Positions 14,654 through 24,700 of a stretch of DNA of 64,000 nt are shown piece by piece. The stretch comes from Nocardioides antri. Lineage in GTDB: Bacteria; Actinomycetota; Actinomycetes; Propionibacteriales; Nocardioidaceae. The notes under the pieces are model-generated. The model was not told the DNA's origin, searched no databases, and saw nothing but the letters and a program-made list of their open reading frames with translations. A program made the translations under genes and the position numbers. How positions within the stretch are numbered: position 1 is the stretch's first letter; each line of letters opens with the position of its first letter. The stretch covers positions 1 to 64,000 of the forward strand of contig NZ_VUJW01000004.1 in NCBI RefSeq assembly GCF_008373765.1, read 5' to 3'.

Positions 14654-16720
14654 TCAGGTATCCGCGCTGACAACGGCGAGGACGTCCTCGCCGTAGCGCT
14701 CGATCTTGCTGGGTCCCACGCCGTTGATGGCGCGCAACGCCCGCTCGTCGCCCGGCTTGTGCTCGGCGATCAGCTCGAGCGTGGCATCGGTGAAGACGAC
14801 GTACGCCGGCACCTCGTCGTCGCGGGCGCGCTCCAGCCGCCAGGCCTTCAGGCGCTCGAACAGCCCCTCGTCGTAACGCACCGGGTGGTGGGAGCACCTC
14901 CCCCGCTTCTTCTCCGCCGCGGTGCCGAGCGGCTGGCTGCACTCACGGCACCGGGCGACCTTGCTGCGGGCGCGGCCGCCGGGCTGCGGCTGCTCGCGCT
15001 CGGGCAGGAGCGGCGTCAGGAAGCGCGACGGCTGGCGGCGGGCGGCCTGGCCGGGGTTGCGGGCGGCTGACCAGGTGACGGTGAGGTCGCGGCGGGCGCG
15101 GGTCATCCCGACGTAGAGCAGGCGTCGCTCCTCCTCGACGGTCGCGTCCCGGTCGGCGTAGGTGATCGGCACCGTGCCGTCCTGCACCCCGGCGCAGAAG
15201 ACCGCGTCCCACTCCAGGCCCTTCGCCGCGTGGAACGTCGCCAGGGTGACGCCGTCGGCTGCCGGCGCGTGCTGCTCGGCGGCCCGCCGGTCGAGGTCGT
15301 CGACGAACGCCGCCAGGTCGGCGTCGTCGTGCTCGGTGGCGAACTCCTCGGCCTGGGTCGCGAGCGCCTGCCAGGACTCCCACCGGTCGCGGACCTGCCC
15401 GCGGCCGGTCGGCGGCTCGGCGGTCCAGCCCATCCCGCCGAGGACCCCGCGCACGGCCTCGAGCCACGGCAGGTCGGACACCTCGCCCGACCGCGCCGCG
15501 CCTCGGAGCCGGACGACGGCCTCGCGCACCTCGGGCCGCTCGAAGAAGCGGGCCGCGCCGCGGACGACGTAGGGGATGCCGCGGTCGCTCAGCGCGTCCT
15601 CGAAGTGCTCGGACTGGGCGTTGATCCGGAACAGCACGGCGATCTGGCCGGGTGAGGTGCCTTTTCGCTGGAGCGCGGCGACCTGGTCGGCGACGTAGGA
15701 CGCCTCCGCGACCTCGTCGGGGTGACCGACGAACCGCACCGCCTGGCCCGCCGGCTGCTGCGAGCGCAGCTCGACACCGGCGCTCCGACTGCCTCCCACG
15801 CCCGCGAGCAGAGCATTGGCGGACGAGACAATCTGCGGTGTGGAGCGGTAGTTGCGAACCAGCTCGATCGACTGCGTGCCGGGGTAGCGCTTCGGGAAGT
15901 CGAGGAGGTACGACGCGTCCGCGCCCGCGAAGGAGTAGATCGTCTGTGCCGGGTCGCCCACCACGCACAGCTCGTCGCGGCCGCCGAGCCAGAGGTCGAG
16001 CAGCGCCGACTGCAGCGGGGAGACGTCCTGGAACTCGTCGACGACGAACCACTTGTACTGGCGCCGTACCTGCGCGGCGACCCGCTCGTCGGAGGCGAGC
16101 ACCCCGGCGGTGAAGAGGAGCACGTCCTCCATGTCCATCCGGTGCTGCTCGCGCTTGACGTCCTCGTAGGAGCTGAAGACCTTCGCGACCGTCTCGGGCG
16201 GCTGGTCGGACACGGCGCGGCCCTGCCGACCGGCGATCAGGGGGTAGTCGTCGGGGCCGACGTTGCTGACCTTGGCCCACTCGATCTCCGACGCCAGGTC
16301 ACGCAGCAGCGCCTGGTCGGCCCGCAGCCCGAGCCGCCGCGTGGCGAGGGCGAGCATCGCGAGCTTCGACTCCGTCAGGCTCGGCAGCTCGGTCCCGTGG
16401 ACGTGAGGCCAGAAGTAGCGCAGCTGCCGGAGCGCCGCGCTGTGGAAGGTGCGGGCCTGCACCCCGGGCGCGCCGAGCTGGCGCAGCCGCTGGCGCAGCT
16501 CGCCGGCAGCCCGCGTCGTGAAGGTCACAGCGAGCACCTCGGTCGGCGCGTAGACGCCGGTGTGCACGCCGTGGGCGATCCGGTGGGTGATCGCCCGGGT
16601 CTTGCCGGTGCCGGCACCCGCGAGCACCCGCACCGGACCGCGCAGCGCCTCCGCGACCTGCCGCTGCTCGGGGTCGAGCGCGCTCAGCAGGGCCTCTGCC
16701 TGTGACCCGTGATTCGTCAC
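14654..16720 (-). CDS. uvrD2: ATP-dependent DNA helicase UvrD2 with HRDC domain
   Basis: 688 residues. Walker A GAGTGKT (35-41), Walker B DEFQD (228-232), the GDPAQTIYSFAG motif and the late superfamily-1 motifs (TFHAAKGLEWD) mark an SF1A helicase. The C-terminus has a four-cysteine-type motif (CREC then CSHH) followed by an HRDC domain (about residues 615-685), the layout of mycobacterial UvrD2. It unwinds DNA 3' to 5' in repair. The GTG at 16720 is supported by AAGGAG about eleven bases upstream. It diverges from the mycoredoxin gene with 108 bp between starts. Confidence 0.95.
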   Translation of the reverse strand: MTNHGSQAEALLSALDPEQRQVAEALRGPVRVLAGAGTGKTRAITHRIAHGVHTGVYAPTEVLAVTFTTRAAGELRQRLRQLGAPGVQARTFHSAALRQLRYFWPHVHGTELPSLTESKLAMLALATRRLGLRADQALLRDLASEIEWAKVSNVGPDDYPLIAGRQGRAVSDQPPETVAKVFSSYEDVKREQHRMDMEDVLLFTAGVLASDERVAAQVRRQYKWFVVDEFQDVSPLQSALLDLWLGGRDELCVVGDPAQTIYSFAGADASYLLDFPKRYPGTQSIELVRNYRSTPQIVSSANALLAGVGGSRSAGVELRSQQPAGQAVRFVGHPDEVAEASYVADQVAALQRKGTSPGQIAVLFRINAQSEHFEDALSDRGIPYVVRGAARFFERPEVREAVVRLRGAARSGEVSDLPWLEAVRGVLGGMGWTAEPPTGRGQVRDRWESWQALATQAEEFATEHDDADLAAFVDDLDRRAAEQHAPAADGVTLATFHAAKGLEWDAVFCAGVQDGTVPITYADRDATVEEERRLLYVGMTRARRDLTVTWSAARNPGQAARRQPSRFLTPLLPEREQPQPGGRARSKVARCRECSQPLGTAAEKKRGRCSHHPVRYDEGLFERLKAWRLERARDDEVPAYVVFTDATLELIAEHKPGDERALRAINGVGPSKIERYGEDVLAVVSADT

Positions 16721-16828
16721 GATGCGGAACAACTCCTTGCTGCTCGAGGTTGGCGGACGTGAGACGGCACGTGCCCGGATGGTCCCGACGTGCCCTGCGA
16801 CCCTAGACCGCGGAGGCGACACTTCCCG

Positions 16829-17077
16829 ATGAGCTCGTTCACGATGTACACCACCCCCTGGTGCGGCTACTGCCACCGCCTCAAGGGACAGCTCGACCGG
16901 GAAGGCATCACCTACGAGCTCGTCGACATCGAGCAGCACCCGGAGGCGGCCGCGATCGTCGAGTCGGCCAACAACGGCAACCAGACGGTGCCGACCCTGG
17001 TCTACCCCGACGGTACGGCGATGACCAACCCGTCCCTCCGCCAGGTCAAGGAGAAGCTGGCCGCGCTGGCCGGCTGA
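16829..17077 (+). CDS. mrx: mycoredoxin (glutaredoxin-like, mycothiol-dependent)
   Basis: 82 residues with the thioredoxin fold and the active-site motif CGYC (Cys12-Cys15), plus a TVPTLV cis-proline stretch. Mycoredoxins reduce mycothiol-protein mixed disulfides in actinobacteria. The ATG at 16829 has CGGAGG upstream and matches the family's usual length of about 80 residues. It is adjacent to uvrD2 and nudC as in mycobacteria. Confidence 0.93.
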   Translation: MSSFTMYTTPWCGYCHRLKGQLDREGITYELVDIEQHPEAAAIVESANNGNQTVPTLVYPDGTAMTNPSLRQVKEKLAALAG

Positions 17078-17080
17078 GCC

Positions 17081-17992
17081 TCACCAGCTGCCGGGCAGCG
17101 GGCCGCCGTACCAGTGCTCGACGAGTGACCGGCTGATCGACACGCCGCCGGGCAGCACGAGCGTGCCCGCCTCGGCCTCCTCGCGCATCTGACCGCGGGT
17201 GAGCCAGCGCGCCTCGACGACGTCGGCGTCCTCGAGCCGGATCTCCTCGGTCAGGGCACGACCGATGAACCCGACCATCAGGCTGCTCGGCAACGGCCAC
17301 GGCTGGTTGCCGAAGTAGGTGACCTCGCCGACCACGACGCCGGTCTCCTCCAGGACCTCGCGCCGGACGGCGTCCTCGAGCGTCTCCCCCGGCTCGCAGA
17401 AGCCGGCCAGCGTGGAGAACCGCCCCTCCGGCCACTGCGGCCCGCGCCCCAGCAGGCAGCGCTCGTCCTCGCTGCCCGGCTCCCCCGCGGCGACGAGCAT
17501 GATCACGGCCGGGTCCGTGCGCGGGAACTGCGGCTTCCCGCACTCCTCACACGTGAGCTCGTGACCGGCCGCGCGCGGCACCAGGCCGCCACCGCAGCGG
17601 GGGCAGAAGCGCGTGACCCAGAGCCATTCCGCGAGGCCGAGAGCGTGGAACACCAGCGGCGCCTCGCTGATCGCGTCGCCGCTGAGGAACGGGAGCAGCC
17701 CGCGTAGCGGGAACCACTGCCCCTGCTCCTCCTGGGCGAGCGAGGCGTCGACGATCACCGCCCACCACGTCGTGCCGTCGCGGTCGCCGAGCAGCACGCG
17801 TACGCCGTCCGGCGCCTCAGTCGTCGGCAGCCACTCGAGAGCACCGTCCCGCGGCCGGACGCGCGTCCCGGACACGACCAGGACCCGCCCGTCCGGGTCC
17901 TTCCACCGCTCGTCGAGCCAGGCGTCGTCGGTGCGGTGGAGGCCGAGGCGGTCGTGCGGGTCGCGGGCGAGGGCAAGGTGCGCGAAGTCCAC
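17081..17992 (-). CDS. nudC: NAD(+) diphosphatase NudC
   Basis: 303 residues. A four-cysteine zinc finger (CPRCGGG and CEECG) is followed by a Nudix domain with GETLEDAVRREVLEETG and the NQPWPLPSS motif that marks the NADH pyrophosphatase subgroup. It hydrolyses NAD(H) and removes NAD caps from RNA in characterised members. The GTG at 17992 follows TAGGCT (18000-18005) by seven bases, a leaderless-type start. It diverges from the OsmC gene and converges with mycoredoxin. Confidence 0.93.
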   Translation of the reverse strand: MDFAHLALARDPHDRLGLHRTDDAWLDERWKDPDGRVLVVSGTRVRPRDGALEWLPTTEAPDGVRVLLGDRDGTTWWAVIVDASLAQEEQGQWFPLRGLLPFLSGDAISEAPLVFHALGLAEWLWVTRFCPRCGGGLVPRAAGHELTCEECGKPQFPRTDPAVIMLVAAGEPGSEDERCLLGRGPQWPEGRFSTLAGFCEPGETLEDAVRREVLEETGVVVGEVTYFGNQPWPLPSSLMVGFIGRALTEEIRLEDADVVEARWLTRGQMREEAEAGTLVLPGGVSISRSLVEHWYGGPLPGSW

Positions 17993-18035
17993 GACACGGA
18001 GCCTAGGACCCGGTCCCACGGGCCATGATGGGTGG

Positions 18036-18539
18036 ATGGACGCTGCCGCGCTGCGGGCCGCACAGGGCCCGGTCAAGGAGAAGTACCGGACCGATCCCGC
18101 TGCGGCGCGCACTCCCACGTCCGCCCGCGGCGACTACCGGGACTCCGGTGTCACGGCGACGGTCGACGGCTTCGCCGGGCCGGTGCGCGCCGGTCTCCAC
18201 CCGGCCGCCGGTGGCGACGGCCAGGACGCCTGCTCGGCAGACCTGCTGCTCGAGGCGCTGCTGGCCTGCGCCGGGGTCACCCTGCGGGCGGTCGCCACCG
18301 CGATGGGGGTCGAGCTCCGCGCTGCCTCCCTCGCCGCCGACGGCTGGTGGGACGCCCGCGGCACCCTCGGGGTCGACCGGTCGGCGCCGGTCGGCGTCCA
18401 GGACATCGTGCTCACGCTGACCCTCGACACCGACGCCGACGACGCCGCCCTCGAGCGGCTGGCGAAGGCCACCGAGCGCTACTGCGTGGTCAGCCAGACC
18501 CTCGCCACGCCGGCTGTGTTCAGGATCGTGCGGGCCTGA
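18036..18539 (+). CDS. OsmC family protein
   Basis: 167 residues with an OsmC-like fold: a conserved cysteine in LLEALLACAG (near residue 76) and a second in YCVVSQTL near the C-terminus, the usual peroxidatic pair of OsmC/Ohr-like proteins. A role in organic peroxide detoxification is expected from family. The ATG at 18036 has CATGAT six bases upstream and no ribosome site. Its last 20 bp overlap the convergent adnB gene. Confidence 0.85.
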   Translation: MDAAALRAAQGPVKEKYRTDPAAARTPTSARGDYRDSGVTATVDGFAGPVRAGLHPAAGGDGQDACSADLLLEALLACAGVTLRAVATAMGVELRAASLAADGWWDARGTLGVDRSAPVGVQDIVLTLTLDTDADDAALERLAKATERYCVVSQTLATPAVFRIVRA

Positions 18540-21500
18540 AGAGCTGCTCGATCTCCACCCGACCGGGCAGGTCCGCGGGCTCGACCAGGTCGCCGGACCG
18601 CACGTAGTAGAACGCGGCACGGACCTGCTCGAGGGGCAGGCCGTGCAGCTCCGCCCAGGCGAGGCGGTAGAGCGCGAGCTGGAGCGGGTCGGCGGTCTGG
18701 CGGGCGTTGGTCTTCCAGTCGACCACCAGGAACGCCGGCCCTGAGCCGGTGTCGGGCTCCTCGTAGACCGCGTCGATCCGGCCGCGGACCACCTGCCCCG
18801 CCAGCACGAGGGCGAACGGCGCCTCGACGGCGTGGGGCACGCGGCTCGCGAACGGGCCGGCCTCGAAGGCGGCGATCACCTCCTTGAGGTCCGCGTCGTC
18901 CTCGATGCCGGAGTCGCCCCGGCCGGGCAGGTCGTCGGGGTCGAACAGCTCCTGCTGGCCGAACCTGGCCTCGACCCAGGCGTGGAACCGGGTGCCGAAC
19001 CGGGCGGCCTGCAACGGCTGTCGCGGCATCGGCCGGGCCCGGTCGGCGGCGAACCCCGCCGGGTCGTCCCGCAACCGGGTCAGCGCGGTCGCCGAGAGGC
19101 TCGACGGCATCGCCACCACCGTCTCGGGCGCCCGCTCGCGCGCCGCCTCCTCGAGCAGCCGGGCGATCTCGTCGTCCCACTCGTGGACCTGCTGGAGCAG
19201 CAGCACGTCGTCGAGCATCGGGTCGTCGGCGGTCCGCACCAGCTCTGCCGCCGCCCGACGCCGCTCGACCTCGGCGGTCTGGTGGGAGATCGGCCAGGGC
19301 AGGTCGACCGAGCGGGTGGCGTAGGGGTTGGGCTCGCCGCGCTCGACGACGTCGGCCCAGCGCAGCGGCTCGCCACCCCAGCCGGCGATCGCGTCGCGGG
19401 TGTCGACGACGTACGGCGACGGGCCGAGGCCGTTCTTGAGGTGGGGCGCGAAGCGCCAGCACGACACCGCGAGCCGGTGGCGCGGGCGGGTCCAGGCGAC
19501 GTAGGCGAGCCGCAGCTCCTCCACCTTCTCGTGCTGCTTGCGCCGCTCCTTGAGGTCCGTGATCGCCTCGGCGGTGTGGCCGGCCAGCTGCGGCAGGTCG
19601 CGCGCGTCGCCGCGCAGCGCCGCCGGCATCACCTCCGGGCTCTTCAGCCACGTCGAGCGGCCCCGGTTGGCCGGGAACTTGTCCTTGACGACGCCGACGA
19701 GGAAGACCACGTCCCACTCCAGGCCCTTGGAACGGTGGACGGTCAGCAGCTTGACCGAGTCGGCCTCGGACGGAGTCGCGATGTCGAGGCCTTGGCCGAA
19801 CTCGTCCTCGGCGTCGAGCCAGGCCAGCAGCGCGGGCAGCGTCACCTGGCCGTCGATCGCCTGGAAGTCCGCGACCGCCTGGACGAAGAGGTCGAGGTTC
19901 TCGCGGCGGGCGGTGGCGGCGGGCGACACCGAGGAGGCGAGCTCGACGTCGATGCCCGTGACGTCGATGATCCGGCGCACCAGGTCGAGGATCGGCTCGC
20001 CGACCGACCGTCGCAGGAGGCGCAACTCCTCGGCCAGCAGCGCGAACCGCTCCCGCGCCTCGGGCGAGTAGTCGAGGTCGCCGGGGTCCTCCAGCGCGTC
20101 GCACAGCGACGGGATCTCCAACGGGTCCGCGCCCTCGACCGCGGCCGCGAGCTGAGCCTCGAGGTCGGCGAAGCTCTGCTGGCCCTGCTGCCCGGCGAGC
20201 TCCCCGCTGCGCCGGCCGAGCAGGGCGAGGTCCCGCGGGCCGATCGCCCAGCGCGGCCCGGCGAGCAGCGTCAGCAGCGCCGGGTTGGCGGTGACGTCCT
20301 GCACGAGCTCGAGCGTCGCGACCACCTCGGCCACCTCGGGCAGCCGGAGCAGACCCTTGAGACCGACGATCTCGACAGGGATCTCGCGATCGGTGAGTGC
20401 GTCGAACACCAGGGCGGCCGAGGCGTTGTCACGGGTCAGGACGCCGATCTCCTTCCACGGCACCCGCTCGTGCGCGGCGATCACCTGGTCGGCGAGCCAC
20501 GCAAGCTCGTCGTCGGAGGTCTCGTGCACCACGACGTCCACCACCCCGTCCGCAGCGCCGTCCTCGGGCTGCAGCCGATCCTCCTCCCGGCCGGCGTAGA
20601 GGTCGCGCGCGAGGTGGTTGGCGGTGGCGAGGATCCGGGCGTCGGACCGCCGGTTGACCGTCAGGGAGTACGACGGACGGCCCCCTCCCGAGGCCGGAAA
20701 GTCCCGGCCGAACTCGAGGATGTTGGAGACCGACGCGCCGCGCCACCCGTAGATCGCCTGGTTGGGGTCGCCGACCGCCGTCACCGGGTGGCCGTCACCG
20801 AAGATCCGCGACAGCATCGTGGCCTGGGCGACCGAGGTGTCCTGGTACTCGTCGAGGAGGACGACCTTGAACTTCCCCCGCTCGATGTCGCCGACCTCGG
20901 GACACTCGCGGGCCAGCCGTGCGGCGAGGGCGATCTGGTCGGAGAAGTCCATCAGCCCGAGCGCGCTCTTGAGCGCCCGGTAGTCCTCGACCAGGCCGAG
21001 CAGCTCGGACCGCTTGTCGATCGCCTCGATCGCGTCGCGGACCAGGTCGGCCTTGCCCTTGACGCGCTTGCCCTCGGCGAGCTGCTCCTCCAGCAGCGCG
21101 AGCTCGGCGGCGAACCGGCCCCGCTCGGCGGCGTCGTAGGCCCGGACCGCGTCAGCAGCGACCAGGTGCTCGGCCATCTCGGCGTCGAGCGCCAGCAGGT
21201 AGCGCACCGCGTGGGTGGGGCTGTCGGTCAGCAGCCCGATCGGCGCCTTGTGCCGCTGGATCGCGCGCGCGGCCAGCTGGTAGCGCGACGCGTCGGCGAT
21301 CAACCGGGTGTCGGGCTCGTGGCCGATCCGGAGCCCGTGCTCGGAGAGCAACGCCGCTGCGTAGGCGTGGTAGGTCGCGACGGTCGGCTCCTCCGCCTCG
21401 TCCTCGATCCCGCCCTCCGCGTCGGTGCCGTCGGGGGCGACCCGCCGTGGCCCGCGCTCGGGCAGCAGACCGGCCTGGAGCAGGCTCGAGCGGATCCGCG

Positions 21501-21741
21501 TCTGCAGCTCGGCGGTGGCCTTGGTCGTGAAGGTGAGGCCCAGCACCTCACCGGGCTCGACGCGGCCGGTCGCGACCAGCCAGACCACCCGCGCGGCCAT
21601 CACCGCGGTCTTGCCCGAGCCGGCGCCGGCGATGACGACTGCCGGCTCGAGCTCGGCCGTGATCGCAGCGAACTGCTCCTCGCTGTAGAGCCAGTCGTGG
21701 CCCATCAGCGCGGCCAGGGCCTCGGGGGTGTCGACCTTCAT
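18520..21741 (-). CDS. adnB: helicase-nuclease AdnB subunit
   Basis: 1073 residues. An N-terminal UvrD-like motor has Walker A GAGSGKT (39-45), Walker B DEYQD (298-302) and GDPNQAIYGWRG; the C-terminus is a RecB-type PD-(D/E)xK nuclease with Asp990 (GRID), Asp1008-Trp-Lys1010 and a downstream QLALY motif. AdnAB is the actinobacterial end-resection machine that processes double-strand breaks. The ATG overlaps the adnA stop (ATGA, 21738-21741), so the subunits are coupled. Length and order (adnA before adnB) match mycobacteria. Confidence 0.93.
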   Translation of the reverse strand: MKVDTPEALAALMGHDWLYSEEQFAAITAELEPAVVIAGAGSGKTAVMAARVVWLVATGRVEPGEVLGLTFTTKATAELQTRIRSSLLQAGLLPERGPRRVAPDGTDAEGGIEDEAEEPTVATYHAYAAALLSEHGLRIGHEPDTRLIADASRYQLAARAIQRHKAPIGLLTDSPTHAVRYLLALDAEMAEHLVAADAVRAYDAAERGRFAAELALLEEQLAEGKRVKGKADLVRDAIEAIDKRSELLGLVEDYRALKSALGLMDFSDQIALAARLARECPEVGDIERGKFKVVLLDEYQDTSVAQATMLSRIFGDGHPVTAVGDPNQAIYGWRGASVSNILEFGRDFPASGGGRPSYSLTVNRRSDARILATANHLARDLYAGREEDRLQPEDGAADGVVDVVVHETSDDELAWLADQVIAAHERVPWKEIGVLTRDNASAALVFDALTDREIPVEIVGLKGLLRLPEVAEVVATLELVQDVTANPALLTLLAGPRWAIGPRDLALLGRRSGELAGQQGQQSFADLEAQLAAAVEGADPLEIPSLCDALEDPGDLDYSPEARERFALLAEELRLLRRSVGEPILDLVRRIIDVTGIDVELASSVSPAATARRENLDLFVQAVADFQAIDGQVTLPALLAWLDAEDEFGQGLDIATPSEADSVKLLTVHRSKGLEWDVVFLVGVVKDKFPANRGRSTWLKSPEVMPAALRGDARDLPQLAGHTAEAITDLKERRKQHEKVEELRLAYVAWTRPRHRLAVSCWRFAPHLKNGLGPSPYVVDTRDAIAGWGGEPLRWADVVERGEPNPYATRSVDLPWPISHQTAEVERRRAAAELVRTADDPMLDDVLLLQQVHEWDDEIARLLEEAARERAPETVVAMPSSLSATALTRLRDDPAGFAADRARPMPRQPLQAARFGTRFHAWVEARFGQQELFDPDDLPGRGDSGIEDDADLKEVIAAFEAGPFASRVPHAVEAPFALVLAGQVVRGRIDAVYEEPDTGSGPAFLVVDWKTNARQTADPLQLALYRLAWAELHGLPLEQVRAAFYYVRSGDLVEPADLPGRVEIEQLFRPARS

Positions 21742-24700
21742 GACAGCACCGACCCGGACGCGTGGGCGGGGCAGAGCGGGTGGAAGGCGCAGCGGTCGCA
21801 GTGGGTGCCGGGCCGCGCGACGAAGACCTCGCTGCGGACGGCGGCGACAGCGGTCTGCAGCTGCCCGTCGATGTGCGGTGGCGAGGGCGGCTGCTGCTGC
21901 ACCTTCGGTTGGGTGTCTCCCAGCCGGAGCTGCACGAGCTCGGCACCACCGGCGGTGACGGGGCGGCCCACGAGCTCGTCGGCGGCCCCGTGGTCGACCG
22001 CCAGCTGGTAGAGGCCGAGCTGAGCGTTCTCGGGCAGCGACTTGTCGGTCGGCGGGTACTTCCCGGTCTTGAGGTCGACCACGACGACGGCGCCGTCCTC
22101 GTCGAGCTCGAGCCGGTCGGCGAAGCCGCGCAGCACGACGACCTGGCCGTCACCCAGCGTGACCTCCGCCCGCAGCTGCGGCTCGAGCGCCACCACGGTG
22201 CGGGCGCCGGGCCGGTGGTGCCAGGCGAGGAACCGGGCCAGCACCTGCTCCACGGCCTCCCGCTCGCGCTCGCGGGACCACGGCGTGCGGAACTCCATCC
22301 GGTCCCACACCTCGTCGACGTGGGGCATCAGGTCGGCAGCCGTCGTGGCTTCGAGCTCGCCCTTGGCGACCCGCTCGGCGATCGCGTGCACGACCTTGCC
22401 GAAGCCCTGGCTGGCGGTGGAGATGACGTTGCCGCCGGCCTCCCGGGTCAGGAACCACTGGGCCGGGCAGGTGAGCAGCCCTTCCAGCGCGCTCGCCGAG
22501 AGCGTCACCGGGCGGTCCTCGGGACGGACCGGGCTCAACGACCGCGACGGGCTGCGGAGACCCCACCAGGTCGCCGGGTCGGCGTACGGCGCGACCCGGC
22601 GTCCGTGCACCTCGGTCGTGGCGAGCAGCCGGAGCCGGGCAGCAGCGGCCTCGCGCAGCGGCTGCGGCCGCTCCGGGTCGGCGACCGTACGCCGCAGCTC
22701 GGCCACCAGCCCGGGCATCGACAGCGGCCGGCGGGGCCGGCCGATCCGGTGCTGCACCTCGTGGCCGAGCTCGGCGATGAACCGCGACGGCTGCTCCCCG
22801 TCGTCGTCGGGTGACTGCACCGCCGTCACCACCAGCCGCTGGCGGGGCCGGGTGACCGCGACGTAGAACAGCCGCCGCTCCTCGGCGAGCATCGCGGCCC
22901 GGGTCAGGGGCGGCAGCAGCCCGTCGTATCCGGCCGGACCGATCCGGTCGGCGCCGAGCAGCGAGTCACGGCGGCGCAGGTCGGGCCAGCTGCCCTCCTG
23001 CACGCGCGCCACGACCACGAGCCGCCACTCCAGGCCCTTGGCCCGGTGAGCGGTGAGCAGGCGCACCGAGTCGCCGCGGACACCGCGCTCGGCGAGCGTG
23101 TCGGCGGGGATCTCCTGCGCGCTCAAGGTGGCGAGGAACGTCGCCACGCTGGTGTGGTCGCGCTGCTCCTCCGCCCGCGCGGCGGTCTCGAACAGCGCGC
23201 ACAGCGCGTCGAGGTCACGGTGTGCGAGCCGCGCCCCCTGTCCGCCGCCCAGGCTGGCGGCACGCAGCCGGTCGCCCCACGGCGTCCCGCTCCACAGGGT
23301 CCACAGCACCTGCTCGGCCGACGCGCCGTCGGCGAGCTCGGTGCGGGCCCGCTCGAGCAGCCGGGCGAGGGCACGCGCCCGCGCGGCCGGCTGGCCCTCC
23401 ACGCCGGCGAGCAGGTCGGGCTCGAGCACCGCCCGGCGGACCAGCTCGCGCGGACCGACGTCGGGGTGCACCGCACGCAGCGCGCGCGTCAGGGCCCGCA
23501 CCTCGGTCGCGTCCAGTCCGCCGAGCGGGGAGATGAGCAGCTCCTCGATCCGGTCCCGCGGGACGTCGGTCAGATCGTCGGTGACGAGCAGCTCGAGGGC
23601 CGACAGGAGCACGGCGACCGCCGGCTCCCGCACCAGCGGCGTCTCGTCACCGGCCACCTCGACCGGCACGCCGGCGGCGGTCAGGGCGCGTCGCAGCCCC
23701 GGGATCGAGGTGCGCCCCGAGCGGACGAGCACCGCCATGTCGCTCCAGCCGATGCCGTCCTCGAGGTGGGCGCGCCGGAGCAGGTCGGCGACGTGCTCGA
23801 CCTCGGCCCGGGCGGTGTCGAAGGTCAGCACCTCGACCGAGCCCGGCCCGAGCTCGGACACTGCCGGCTCCGGGTTGCGGAAGGCGTCGTGCACGTCCGA
23901 GGGGATCGCCCCGCGCATCGCGATCCCCGCCGCGATCGAGCGCGAGGCGCGCAGCAGCCGGGACCCGAACCGCCGCGTCGTGCCGAGCGCGACGACCGGC
24001 GCCGGACCTCCGGACGCGGTCGGGAACTGGCGGGGGAACTCGAGGATCCCGCGCACGTCGGCACCGCGGAAGCCGTAGATCGACTGGTCGGGGTCGCCCA
24101 CCGCCACCAGGTCCCGGCCGTCGCCCGCCAGCGCCCGCAGCAGCGCGACCTGGCTGGGGTCGGTGTCCTGGTACTCGTCCACGAACACGCAGGAGTAGGC
24201 CGCTCGCAGCTCGGCCTGGTGGACCCGCGCCTCGATCACGCCCCGGGTGATCAGGTCGGGGTAGTCGATCGCGGACTGGTCGCCGAGGACGTCGAGGTAC
24301 TGCTCCAGGAACAGCCCAGCCGCCTCGAACTCCGGGACCCGCTCGCGCCGGCCGAGGTCGACCAGCTCGCCGGGGTCGAGCCCACGCTCGCGGGCCCGCG
24401 CGATCACGGCGTGCACCTCGCGCGCGAACCCACGTGTGCCGACCGCCGCGCGCAGCTGGTCGGGCCAGCGGATCGACTCGGGGGTGTCGGTCAGCAGCTC
24501 TTGGAGCACCACGTCCTGCTCGGCGGCCGAGAGCAGCCGCAGCGGAGCGGCGTAGAGCTCCGCCGGCGCGTAGCGCCGGACCAGGCCGTAGGCGAAGGAG
24601 TGGAACGTCGAGGACAGGCCGCTCGACATCGTGCGGCCCAGCCGCGCGGTGACCCGGTCGCGCAGCTGCTCGGCCGCCTTGCGCGAGAACGTCAGCGCCA